Of a stretch of DNA of 10,464 nt, positions 1-6,893 are shown in pieces. The translations under genes and the position numbers were made by a program. Each line of letters opens with the position of its first letter. Positions within the stretch are counted from its first letter, which is position 1. The DNA comes from DATLFA01 sp039934635 (lineage in GTDB: Bacteria > Actinomycetota > Acidimicrobiia > Acidimicrobiales > WLNW01), in the NCBI GenBank assembly GCA_039934635.1, contig JBDTLT010000198.1, forward strand, positions 1-10,464, given 5' to 3'. The notes under the pieces are model-generated. The model ran no database searches. It was not told the origin of the DNA and saw only the letters and a program-made list of their open reading frames with translations.

Positions 1-60
1 GATCGTGGTCGTAGGGATCGTGGTCGTTGGGATCGTGGTCGTTGGGATCGTGGTCGTAGG
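1..60. repeat. Tandem 15-bp repeat, four copies, reaching the window edge
   Basis: Four contiguous 15-bp units occupy 1-15, 16-30, 31-45 and 46-60. They differ only at the 13th base (A in the outer two copies, T in the inner two). A fifth unit begins to match at 61 (GATCG) and then diverges. Read on the minus strand each unit encodes Pro-Thr-Thr-Thr-Ile, and the single variable base falls in the third position of the Pro codon, so it is silent. The period is a multiple of three, so copy-number change would keep the frame. The array may extend to the left of the window. Confidence 0.9.
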
Positions 61-357
61 GATCGCCGAAACGACGGTCACGGATGGTGACGGCGCGGTG
101 GTCGTCACCGGCGCGGCTGCCGGTTCCCCGTCGCCACCGCTGCGAGCAACGATCGCCACGATCGCGACCGCGATCACTGCGGCGAACGCGACCAGCGGCC
201 ACCGGCGGCGCACGCTCGGTCGGGGCCCGTGCGGGCGGCGCGACCGCGCAAGCGGCGCGGCGCTCGGGCGCGGGCCGGGGTCGAGCATGACCAACTCGAT
301 CAACGCCGGCTCTTCACGGCCAGAGGGGCGATCCCCCCGATTCCCCACGTCAGCCAT
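1..357 (-). CDS. Membrane-anchored protein with extracytoplasmic PTTTI repeats (partial, runs off left edge)
   Basis: The minus strand is open from an ATG at 357 to position 1 (119 codons, no stop), so the C-terminal part lies outside the window. Residues 1-52 are hydrophilic and rich in Arg and Pro, with an RRRW cluster at 50-53. Residues 54-71 (start PLVAFAAVIAVAI) form one hydrophobic helix, and positive charge on the N-terminal side predicts N-in, C-out topology. Residues 72-98 are an Ala/Pro/Thr linker, followed by four PTTTI units (100-119) that continue past the edge. Short Thr/Pro repeats after a membrane anchor usually act as a wall-spanning stalk for an outer domain, which is not visible here. 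No Shine-Dalgarno sequence precedes the ATG. An in-frame ATG at 399 would add 14 Arg-rich residues and is a possible alternative start. Transcription diverges from the neighbouring operon. I do not recognise the family, so the function is unknown. Confidence 0.7.
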   Translation of the reverse strand, partial: MADVGNRGDRPSGREEPALIELVMLDPGPRPSAAPLARSRRPHGPRPSVRRRWPLVAFAAVIAVAIVAIVARSGGDGEPAAAPVTTTAPSPSVTVVSAIPTTTIPTTTIPTTTIPTTTI

Positions 358-419
358 GGTACGCCGCGGTCTCGTGGTCGGGCGTCGCCACGGTGACATA
401 AGGTCAGGACCGATCGCCG
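358..419. promoter_or_regulatory. Divergent intergenic region with candidate promoter for the operon
   Basis: This 62-nt gap separates the leftward membrane-protein gene from the rightward catabolic operon and must hold the rightward promoter unless it lies inside the left gene. A TAAGGT hexamer at 399-404 fits the actinobacterial TANNNT -10 pattern and would place transcription start near 411, leaving a very short leader before the ATG at 420. No convincing TTGAC-like -35 box is seen 16-18 nt upstream. A 5-bp inverted repeat, CGTGG (373-377) and CCACG (388-392), is the only operator-like element and may be chance. No regulator gene is present in the window. Confidence 0.3.
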
Positions 420-1985
420 ATGTTGCCCTTCGAGCCTGCGCTGCCCTTCACCGACAAGACACTGTGGCGACTGATCGAGCGCCGCGCGTCCGAGACACCC
501 GATGCGCAAATGGTCGTCGACGAGCGCGGCCAATCGCTGACGTTCGCCGAATATCGCGACGCTGCCGAACGCGTGGCGGCGGGCCTTCACGCACGCGGTG
601 TCGGCACCGGCACGATCGTGTCGTGGCAACTGCCCACGTGGATCGAGTCGATGGTGCTCGTCGCGGCACTCTCCCGCTTGAGTGCGATCCAGAACCCGCT
701 CGTGCCGATCTATCGCGCCCGTGAGGTTCGTTTCATCGTGCGCCAGATCGGCTCGCAATTCTTGATCGTGCCGTCGGCGTGGCGCGGGTTCGACTACCTC
801 GCGATGGCACGCGAGATCGCGGCCGACGTCGGCGACCTCGAGGTGATCATCGCCGACCGGTCACTGCCCCAAGGCGACCCCGCGACATTGCCGCCTCCTC
901 CCCCGGTTCCCACGAGTGCGGACGACGAGCCGGTGCGGTGGATCTATTACACCTCGGGCAGCACGGCCGACCCCAAAGGCGCGAAGCACACCGACGCGAC
1001 GCTCGCGGCCGCGGCGATGGCCTTCGGCACCCGGCTCGAGCTCGGCCCCACCGACCGCGTGGCGTTGGTCTTCCCGTTCAGCCACATCGGTGGATCCAAT
1101 TTCCTCTTCAGCGGTCTCATGTACGGGTGTACCTACGTATGCACCGAAGCCTTCGACGCGGCCGCGACGAGCGAATTGCTCTCACGCGAACGCGTCACGA
1201 TCGCGGGCACGGGCGCGCCGTTCTTTCTCACGTTCCTCGCCGTACAACGCACGCAGCCCGATAGGCCGCTCTTCCCGTATCTGCGCGCGTGCAACGGCGG
1301 CGGCGGACCCAAGCCGTCGGGCATGCATTACGACGTCAAGCAACAACTCGGTGGCATCGGCATCGTCTCGGGTTACGGGCTGACCGAGGCACCGGTGCTG
1401 CTCATGTGCGACCTCGCCGCGAGCGACGAGCAACTCGCGCGTTCCGAAGGCCGCCCGTCGCCCGGCGTCGAGATGCGCATCGTCGATCTCGCCGGTGAGG
1501 AGTGCGGTGAAGGCCAAGAGGGCGAGATCCGAGCGAAGGCACCGCAGTTGATGGTCGGTTATGTCGACGAATCTCTGCACACCGACGCGTTCGACGACAA
1601 AGGATTCTTCCGTACCGGCGATCTCGGTCACTATGACCGCGACGGCTACGTCACGATCAGTGGCCGCGTCAAGGACATCATCATCCGCAAGAACGAGAAC
1701 ATCAGCGCGAAGGAGATCGAGGACCTGCTCTACCAGCATCCCAAGGTCGCCGAAGTCGCGGTGATCGGGCTACCCGACCCCGACCTCGGCGAACGGTGCT
1801 GCGCGGTCGTTGCCCTCCGCGATGGCGACGATCCGCTCACGCTGCCGCAGATGGTCGACTATTTGAAATCGGTCGGCCTCATGATGCAGAAGATCCCCGA
1901 GCAACTCGAGATCATGCCGTCGCTGCCGCGCACTCCCACCGGCAAAGTCCTGAAGCTCGATCTCAAACGGTCATTCGCGCGATGA
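420..1985 (+). CDS. AMP-forming acyl-CoA synthetase (class I adenylate-forming, FadD-like)
   Basis: This 521-residue cytoplasmic enzyme should activate a carboxylic acid to its CoA thioester through an acyl-adenylate (ATP to AMP plus PPi). All core motifs of the family are present: the phosphate loop YYTSGSTADPKG at 176-187, GYGLTEAP at 318-325, TGDLG at 399-403, the hinge GRVKD at 415-419 followed by IIIRKNENISAKEIE, and the C-terminal PRTPTGKVLK at 503-512 with the conserved catalytic Lys509. The hinge region recalls medium-chain and cyclohexanecarboxylate-type ligases, but the acid cannot be deduced. A proline run (158-163) links the N-terminal region to the phosphate loop. The ATG at 420 is effectively forced, because an in-frame TAA lies at 399-401 with no start between; AGGA at 406-409 is a weak binding site. 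It is the first gene of the operon, so it probably commits the substrate to the pathway. Confidence 0.93.
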   Translation: MLPFEPALPFTDKTLWRLIERRASETPDAQMVVDERGQSLTFAEYRDAAERVAAGLHARGVGTGTIVSWQLPTWIESMVLVAALSRLSAIQNPLVPIYRAREVRFIVRQIGSQFLIVPSAWRGFDYLAMAREIAADVGDLEVIIADRSLPQGDPATLPPPPPVPTSADDEPVRWIYYTSGSTADPKGAKHTDATLAAAAMAFGTRLELGPTDRVALVFPFSHIGGSNFLFSGLMYGCTYVCTEAFDAAATSELLSRERVTIAGTGAPFFLTFLAVQRTQPDRPLFPYLRACNGGGGPKPSGMHYDVKQQLGGIGIVSGYGLTEAPVLLMCDLAASDEQLARSEGRPSPGVEMRIVDLAGEECGEGQEGEIRAKAPQLMVGYVDESLHTDAFDDKGFFRTGDLGHYDRDGYVTISGRVKDIIIRKNENISAKEIEDLLYQHPKVAEVAVIGLPDPDLGERCCAVVALRDGDDPLTLPQMVDYLKSVGLMMQKIPEQLEIMPSLPRTPTGKVLKLDLKRSFAR

Positions 1986-2010
1986 GCGCTGGCGCGAAGG
2001 CAAGGAAGCC

Positions 2011-2904
2011 ATGACACGAATGCCATTCACCCCATCCGCGACGACGCCGGTTCGCTATGTCGATGCGCACGTGCACTTCTGGGATCAATCCGAACCGGGT
2101 ATCGATTGGCCCATGCTCGAACCCAACTTCCGATTTCCCTTGCACCGCTTCAACGAGAGCGGTCACTACAACGCCGCCGATCACCGCCGCGAGTCGAGCG
2201 GCGTGCCCGTGACCAAGGTCGTGCACGTGCAGGCCGCCGAAGTCGCGGACCCCGCCGTCGAGACGGCGTGGCTGCAACGCATGGCCGACAACGATCCGCT
2301 CGGCTGGCCCAACGCGATCGTCGGGTCGGGCACACTGTGCGCCGACGACGCGCCGGCGATGCTCGAGCGGCACGCGCAATACGCCAATTTCCGCGGAGTC
2401 CGCGACCCGACACTCGCCGATCATCTCGACGACCCCGCGCTCGACACCGCGCTCGCGGTGATGGCGCGCCTCGGTGCGGCGTGTGACGTCGGCGCACGGT
2501 TGCCGCGATTCGAAGCGCTGGGCGCGGTCATCGACCGGCACCCGGACGTGACATTCGTGCTCAACCACGGCGGCACACCGAACGAGCGCACCCCCGAGTT
2601 CCTCGCGCAGTGGCGCGCCGGGTTGGTGCAGTTGGCGCAGCGTCCCAACCTCGTGTGCAAGGTGTCGGGCTTCGCGCTCGGCGACAAGGAGTGGACCGTC
2701 GAGAGCCTCACACCGGTCGTCAACGCGTGCATCGACATCTTCGGCGTGGATCGCTGCCTGGTCGCGTCCGACTGGCCCGTCGACAAGTTGTACTCGACCT
2801 ACGGCGAATTGTTCGCGGCCTTCGCCGCGATCACCGCCGGCGCCTCGGCGAGCGAACGCGACGCACTCTTCGCGGGTACCGCCGAACGCGCGTACCGCCT
2901 GTAA
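2011..2904 (+). CDS. Lactonase-type TIM-barrel amidohydrolase (Amidohydro_2, COG3618-like)
   Basis: This 297-residue protein has the layout of the predicted metal-dependent TIM-barrel hydrolases that include L-fuconolactonase and 4-sulfomuconolactonase. DAHVHFWD at 18-25 supplies the HxH metal pair (His20, His22) of strand 1. HVQA follows at 72-75, FRGVRDP at 127-133, LNHGG at 184-188 (His186), CKVSG at 216-220 and ASDWPVD at 252-258 with the conserved strand-8 Asp254. Length is normal for the family. No signal peptide is seen, so it is cytoplasmic. The likely chemistry is hydrolysis of a lactone or similar cyclic ester, although the wider superfamily also contains decarboxylases. The gene starts 25 nt after the CoA ligase. 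The purine-rich stretch GAAGGCAAGGAAG at 1996-2008 is its ribosome binding site, and a second in-frame ATG at 2020 is an alternative start. Its placement directly after the ligase suggests action on a ring in the substrate or an early intermediate. Confidence 0.85.
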   Translation: MTRMPFTPSATTPVRYVDAHVHFWDQSEPGIDWPMLEPNFRFPLHRFNESGHYNAADHRRESSGVPVTKVVHVQAAEVADPAVETAWLQRMADNDPLGWPNAIVGSGTLCADDAPAMLERHAQYANFRGVRDPTLADHLDDPALDTALAVMARLGAACDVGARLPRFEALGAVIDRHPDVTFVLNHGGTPNERTPEFLAQWRAGLVQLAQRPNLVCKVSGFALGDKEWTVESLTPVVNACIDIFGVDRCLVASDWPVDKLYSTYGELFAAFAAITAGASASERDALFAGTAERAYRL

Positions 2905-2920
2905 CCGGTCCTCTACCAGC

Positions 2921-2925
2921 AGGAG
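2921..2925 (+). promoter_or_regulatory. Ribosome binding site fixing the start of the D-aminoacylase-like gene
   Basis: AGGAG lies 5 nt upstream of the ATG at 2931. The same reading frame is open far upstream, inside the preceding gene, so this site, together with the family-typical N-terminus that follows, decides the start. Confidence 0.8.
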
Positions 2926-2930
2926 CCTCG

Positions 2931-4637
2931 ATGGCAGTTTTCGACACCTTGATACGCGGCGGCACCGTCGTCGATGGCACCCGCGCGCCGCGCTTCGTCG
3001 CCGACGTCGGCATTCGCGATGGGCGCATCGCCGCCATCGGCCGCCTCGACGCCGCGGACGCGACCACGGTGATCGACGCGCACGGGTCGATCGTCGCGCC
3101 GGGTTTCGTCGACCTGCACACCCACTACGACGCGCAGATCTTCTGGGACCCGTACTGCACGATCTCGGGCTGGCACGGAGTCACGACGGTCGTCATCGGC
3201 AACTGCGGTGGCGGTTTCGCGCCGGTGAAGCCCGAGATGCGCGAGCGCATGATGTTGTCGCTGACGCGCGTCGAAGCGATCCCGCTGGCGTCGATGCAAG
3301 CATCGCTGCCGTGGGACTGGGTCACCTTTCCCGAGTTCATGGACTCGTTGCGCCGCATCCCCAAGGGCGTCAACGTGATGTCGTACCTGCCGCTCGGCGC
3401 GGTGTTGGTGTGGGTGCTCGGCCTCGACGATGCCAAAGCCGGCCGCGCGCCGACGCCCGCTGAGCTCGTCGAGATCCGCCGCATCCTGCACGAGGCGATG
3501 GACGCCGGTGCCGCCGGTTGGTCGGCGCAGCGCCTGCCCGCGCACGGCGGTGTCGGCAACCAGCGCGACTACGACGGCACGCCGATGCCGACCGACAACA
3601 TGGCCAACACGCTGGCGGAAGCGCTGGCCGCGGTGTTGGGTGAACGCAATCAGGGCTTCATCCAGATGAACCTGATCACCGGCAACCCCAAAGCCGACGG
3701 TGCGCAATTCGCCGAACTCGCCCGGGTGTCGGGCCGGCCGGTGCTCTACAACGTGGTGCAGACCAACGACTTCTATCCGCATCGTCATCGCAACATCTTG
3801 AAGTTCCTCGACCGTTGCCGCGCCGAAGGGCTGCGCGTCTACGGACAAGCGCACATGACCGCAGCCGGCCTGACGTGGACGTTCGAAGACTGGAACCTCT
3901 TCGACGACAGCGACGCGTGGATGGATGCGACCACGGGCACGGTCGCAGAGAAGTTCCAAAAGCTCTCCGACCCGGCGCGGCGCGAGCGGTTGCGCAACGA
4001 GGTGTCCACCGGCGTCATCGGGCCGATGGAGAACATCACGGTGCTCAAGTGCGTCAACCCGGCACTGCGCAAGTACCACGACCTGCTGCTGGGCGAGATC
4101 GCGGAGAAGGAAGGCAAGCATCCGGTCGACGTGATGCTCGACATCGCGGTCGCCGACGATCTCAAGGCCACGTTCTACGCGGACTCGTTCACCAACTCGA
4201 TCGACCTGTTGCGCGAGGTCGTGGGCAACCCGTTCACGATCTACGGCACATCCGACGGTGGCGCGCACACGAAGTTCATCACCTCGGGTCGCTACCCCAC
4301 CGAGACCATCGTGCGCTTCGTGCGGGAGAACAACGTCATCGAGCTCGAAGAGGCGCACTATCGCCTCAGCGCGTTTCCGGCGTACCTCGCGGGGTTGCGT
4401 GATCGCGGTGTGTTGGCCGTGGGCAACGTCGCCGATGTGATCGTGTACGACTACGACCGGCTCGCGCTGCAAGACCAGGTCATCGTGCACGACGTGCCCG
4501 GCGACGAGTGGCGGCGGGTGCAAGGCGCCGATGGCTATCGCTACATCATGGTGGCGGGCGAGGTCACGTTCGTCGACGGTGTGTGCACGGGCGCGACGCC
4601 GGGCCAAGTGCTCGGACCCGCTGCCGACGTCAGCTGA
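2931..4637 (+). CDS. Amidohydrolase of the N-acyl-D-amino-acid deacylase family, metal site altered
   Basis: This is a 568-residue cytoplasmic enzyme of the D-aminoacylase branch of the amidohydrolase superfamily. The N-terminal beta-sandwich strand (FDTLIRGGTVVDG) and the C-terminal one (GNVADVIVYDYDRL, 498-511) enclose a TIM barrel. DLHTHYDAQ at 61-69 gives His63 and His65, GNCGGGFAP at 90-98 gives the bridging Cys92, and SDGGAH at 441-446 gives the catalytic Asp442. By eye, the two histidines that bind the tight zinc in characterised D-aminoacylases (about 220 and 250 there) align with Met246 and Val275 here, and neither is replaced by an obvious ligand. His284, His286 and His308 are nearby candidates. 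Deacylation of an N-acyl-D-amino acid is therefore uncertain, and a C-N or other hydrolysis on the pathway substrate is equally possible. The gap to the preceding gene is 26 nt. An open frame continues upstream to about 2610, but AGGAG and the domain start place translation at 2931. Confidence 0.85.
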   Translation: MAVFDTLIRGGTVVDGTRAPRFVADVGIRDGRIAAIGRLDAADATTVIDAHGSIVAPGFVDLHTHYDAQIFWDPYCTISGWHGVTTVVIGNCGGGFAPVKPEMRERMMLSLTRVEAIPLASMQASLPWDWVTFPEFMDSLRRIPKGVNVMSYLPLGAVLVWVLGLDDAKAGRAPTPAELVEIRRILHEAMDAGAAGWSAQRLPAHGGVGNQRDYDGTPMPTDNMANTLAEALAAVLGERNQGFIQMNLITGNPKADGAQFAELARVSGRPVLYNVVQTNDFYPHRHRNILKFLDRCRAEGLRVYGQAHMTAAGLTWTFEDWNLFDDSDAWMDATTGTVAEKFQKLSDPARRERLRNEVSTGVIGPMENITVLKCVNPALRKYHDLLLGEIAEKEGKHPVDVMLDIAVADDLKATFYADSFTNSIDLLREVVGNPFTIYGTSDGGAHTKFITSGRYPTETIVRFVRENNVIELEEAHYRLSAFPAYLAGLRDRGVLAVGNVADVIVYDYDRLALQDQVIVHDVPGDEWRRVQGADGYRYIMVAGEVTFVDGVCTGATPGQVLGPAADVS

Positions 4638-4654
4638 GCGGTATCGTCGGCGTC

Positions 4655-5854
4655 GTGGATTTCTCTGTTCGTTATACGCCCGCGCAAGAAGCATTTCGCG
4701 CCGAGGTGCGCGACTGGATCGAGCAGCACGTTCCCGCCGAGCTGCGCCTGGCGAGTGAGCACGGCGAGCCGGTCGAGCGCTATCACGCGCGCCGTGCCCT
4801 CGGCCGCAAGATGGGCGCGCGGGGCTGGCTCTATCCGATGGCACCCGCGCAATACGGTGGCGGCGGGCTCACCCTCGACGAGGCGTTCGTGCTCGTCGAA
4901 GAGTTCGGTCGCTACGAGCTCGATCTGCCGCCCTACTACGACTCGGGTGGTGCGCTCGGCCACATGGCGATCCTCGTGTGGGGTAGCGAAGAGCAAAAGG
5001 CCGCGCTCTTGCCGCCCATCTTCTCCGGCGAGCAACGCACATGGCAGTTGCTGACCGAACCCGGTGCGGGCTCTGACCTCGCGGCCGCGTCGACGCAGGC
5101 CATCCGCGAGGGCGACGAGTACATCGTGAGTGGCACCAAGGTGTTCGTCGGCAGCGACCACGGCGCCGATGCGTTGTGGACCATCGTGCGCACCGGCCCG
5201 GCCGAGGCCCGCCACAACAACCTCAGCTGGCTCATGATCGCGGCCGACAGCCCCGGCATCACGTACCAGCCGATGAAGCTCATCGGCGGCATGGAGAAGT
5301 ACGCCGTCTACTTCGACGAAGTGCGCGTGCCCGCCGACCGCCTGGTCGGTGGCGAGAACAAGGGATGGACCGTCGCATCGACGCATCTCGAGCTCGAACA
5401 CGGCATGCGCACCGACCATCTCATCGGCACCCGTCAGTCACTGGCCTGGGAGTCGCTGGCCAATGTGTGTCGCGCCGATCGCCGGCTGCTCGACGACGAA
5501 GTCGCGCAAGACCGCGTCGCCGAGGCATACGCGCGGACGCAAGTGGTCAAGTTGCTCGGCTTGCGCAACTACTGGTTGGCCATGGCCAAGCAACCGCTGA
5601 CCTACGAAGGACCGCAGGCGTACCTGATGGAAAAGACATCGGCGCAATGGTTCGCCAACGCAGTGCTCGACGTGTTGGGCCCGGCGGCACTCTACGAAGA
5701 CGGCTCGCGCGATCAAGGGGTCTTGAGCGCGTTCCAAGCGACCGCCATCGTCGCTATGCATGGTGGCGGCACCGGCGAGATCCAAAAGCTGATCATGTCG
5801 CGGCGCCTCGGTATCGGGCAGCGCGAAGCACACGCCGCCGGCAAGCTGAGCTGA
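4655..5854 (+). CDS. Acyl-CoA dehydrogenase, catalytic-type subunit (FadE-like)
   Basis: This 399-residue flavoenzyme should introduce an alpha,beta double bond into an acyl-CoA. It has the full acyl-CoA dehydrogenase fold: an N-terminal helical domain, the flavin-contacting LLTEPGAGSD at 132-141, SGTKVFV at 159-165 in the beta domain, DEVRVPADRLVG at 221-232, and a C-terminal GGGTGEIQ at 370-377. At the C-terminal site, where short- and medium-chain enzymes have YEGT with the catalytic Glu, this protein has HGGGT, so that base is absent. Instead Glu248, in HLELEHG (244-250), sits at the helix-G position used by isovaleryl-CoA dehydrogenase and by Mycobacterium ChsE4. The GTG at 4655 was chosen because it lies 17 nt after the previous stop and gives a family-typical start (VDFSVRYTPAQEAF); the frame is open further upstream. 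No good Shine-Dalgarno sequence is seen, so translational coupling is likely. The next gene is probably its partner subunit. Confidence 0.9.
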   Translation: MDFSVRYTPAQEAFRAEVRDWIEQHVPAELRLASEHGEPVERYHARRALGRKMGARGWLYPMAPAQYGGGGLTLDEAFVLVEEFGRYELDLPPYYDSGGALGHMAILVWGSEEQKAALLPPIFSGEQRTWQLLTEPGAGSDLAAASTQAIREGDEYIVSGTKVFVGSDHGADALWTIVRTGPAEARHNNLSWLMIAADSPGITYQPMKLIGGMEKYAVYFDEVRVPADRLVGGENKGWTVASTHLELEHGMRTDHLIGTRQSLAWESLANVCRADRRLLDDEVAQDRVAEAYARTQVVKLLGLRNYWLAMAKQPLTYEGPQAYLMEKTSAQWFANAVLDVLGPAALYEDGSRDQGVLSAFQATAIVAMHGGGTGEIQKLIMSRRLGIGQREAHAAGKLS

Positions 5855-5861
5855 GCCGACG

Positions 5862-6893
5862 ATGGAGCTGACACTCGACAGTGATCAAGGCGAACTGCAA
5901 CAAGCGGCCCGTCGCTTCGTAGCTGACCATCCCGACCCCGAATGGTCGCGCCTCGCTGACCTCGGCTGGCTCGGTCTCGCCGTTCCCGAAACCCACGGTG
6001 GTGCCGGGGCCAGCCGTAGTGACATCGCGGTGATCTTCGAAGAGCTCGGCCGCGGCGCGGTGCCCGGGCCGATCTTCTCGTCGGCTGTCCTCGCACCCGA
6101 CTTGCTCTCGGCGGTCGCACCCGAGTGGTGCGACGAGCTGTTGCCGCTGATCGCGGACGGCAGTGCCCGCATCGCGGTCGTCCCCGACGGGTTGTTGCGT
6201 CCGGGTACGGGCCTTGCCCTCGACGCGCAGGGCAATCTGTCGGGCACGATCGACGTGTTGGGCGCCGACGACCGCTGCACCCACTACCTCGTGGTCACCG
6301 ACACGCACTGTGCACTCGTCGATGCGGCCGCCGCGTCGATCGGTCGCTATCACGGCTTTGTACCCGAAGCGCTCACCGCGCATTTCGACGCTGCGCCGGC
6401 GCGCACGCAAGCGATCGACCCCTCGGCGGCGCTCGCCGCGGTGCTGCGGGCCACACCGATCTTGTGCGCCTACCAAGTGGGCAGCTGCCAGGCCGTCTTC
6501 GAGATGAGCTTGGCCTACAGCGGCGAGCGGGTGCAGTTCGGCAAAGCGATCGGCACGTTCCAGCGCGTGCAAGATCACATCATCGATCTGGTCAACGCCA
6601 CCGAGAGCGCGCGGTGGGCCACCAACTACGCCGTGTGGCGCACCGATGCCCCCGACACTTCGGCACACGACATCGCCACCGCGGTACACGTCGCCAAATC
6701 GGTGACCGCGACCTCGCACGTCGACGCGTGCACCAGCGCGCACGAAGTGCACGCAGGCATCGGTGTCGATCTGCAGTATCCGCTGCCGCGACATACGCAC
6801 GCGTCGCGCTCGTTGTATTCGTACCTCGGCGACCCGCGCTGGCATCGTCGCCGCCTCACCGTCGAGCTCGATCTGTTGCCGCGGTCGCGATGA
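5862..6893 (+). CDS. Acyl-CoA dehydrogenase, degenerate partner subunit (FadE-like)
   Basis: The 343-residue product is shorter than the usual 380-400 for this family. The N-terminal helical domain is recognisable (ELQQAARRFVADH; LGWLGLAVPETHGGAG, 34-49), as is the C-terminal domain, with the flavin and dimer motif RVQFGKAIGTFQ at 223-234 and HEVHAGIG at 294-301. The middle beta domain is eroded: there is no TEP-type flavin motif, and neither the helix-G nor the C-terminal catalytic Glu can be found. This pattern matches the non-catalytic subunit of the heterotetrameric FadE enzymes known from mycobacterial steroid side-chain degradation, where one subunit supplies the base and the other completes the flavin site. 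The gene begins 7 nt after the preceding dehydrogenase and ends in a 4-nt overlap with the crotonase gene, so expression in fixed ratio is plausible. The partnership is inferred from adjacency and the complementary residues. Confidence 0.87.
   Translation: MELTLDSDQGELQQAARRFVADHPDPEWSRLADLGWLGLAVPETHGGAGASRSDIAVIFEELGRGAVPGPIFSSAVLAPDLLSAVAPEWCDELLPLIADGSARIAVVPDGLLRPGTGLALDAQGNLSGTIDVLGADDRCTHYLVVTDTHCALVDAAAASIGRYHGFVPEALTAHFDAAPARTQAIDPSAALAAVLRATPILCAYQVGSCQAVFEMSLAYSGERVQFGKAIGTFQRVQDHIIDLVNATESARWATNYAVWRTDAPDTSAHDIATAVHVAKSVTATSHVDACTSAHEVHAGIGVDLQYPLPRHTHASRSLYSYLGDPRWHRRRLTVELDLLPRSR

Noticed and set aside
1..60. CRISPR-like array
   Set aside because: The 15-bp units are contiguous with no spacers and keep a coding frame, so they are a coding tandem repeat.
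373..392. CGTGG/CCACG inverted repeat as a regulator operator
   Set aside because: Only 5 bp per arm in very GC-rich DNA, extending through wobble pairs at best; too weak to call as a site.
5..724. Plus-strand open frame beginning with Val/Gly/Ile repeats
   Set aside because: The repeats are the antisense reading of the PTTTI array, and the frame runs into the acyl-CoA synthetase gene with no homologous motif. The minus-strand reading gives a sensible membrane protein.
2913..4844. Long open frame (about 640 codons) on the minus strand across the D-aminoacylase-like gene
   Set aside because: The product is a low-complexity mix of His, Arg, Val and Asp with no domain motif. It lies exactly opposite a well-supported gene, as expected from GC-biased codons.
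5862..6893. Second acyl-CoA dehydrogenase as a decaying pseudogene
   Set aside because: The frame is intact, is coupled on both sides, and keeps the C-terminal flavin/dimer motif. The losses match known non-catalytic FadE subunits better than random decay.
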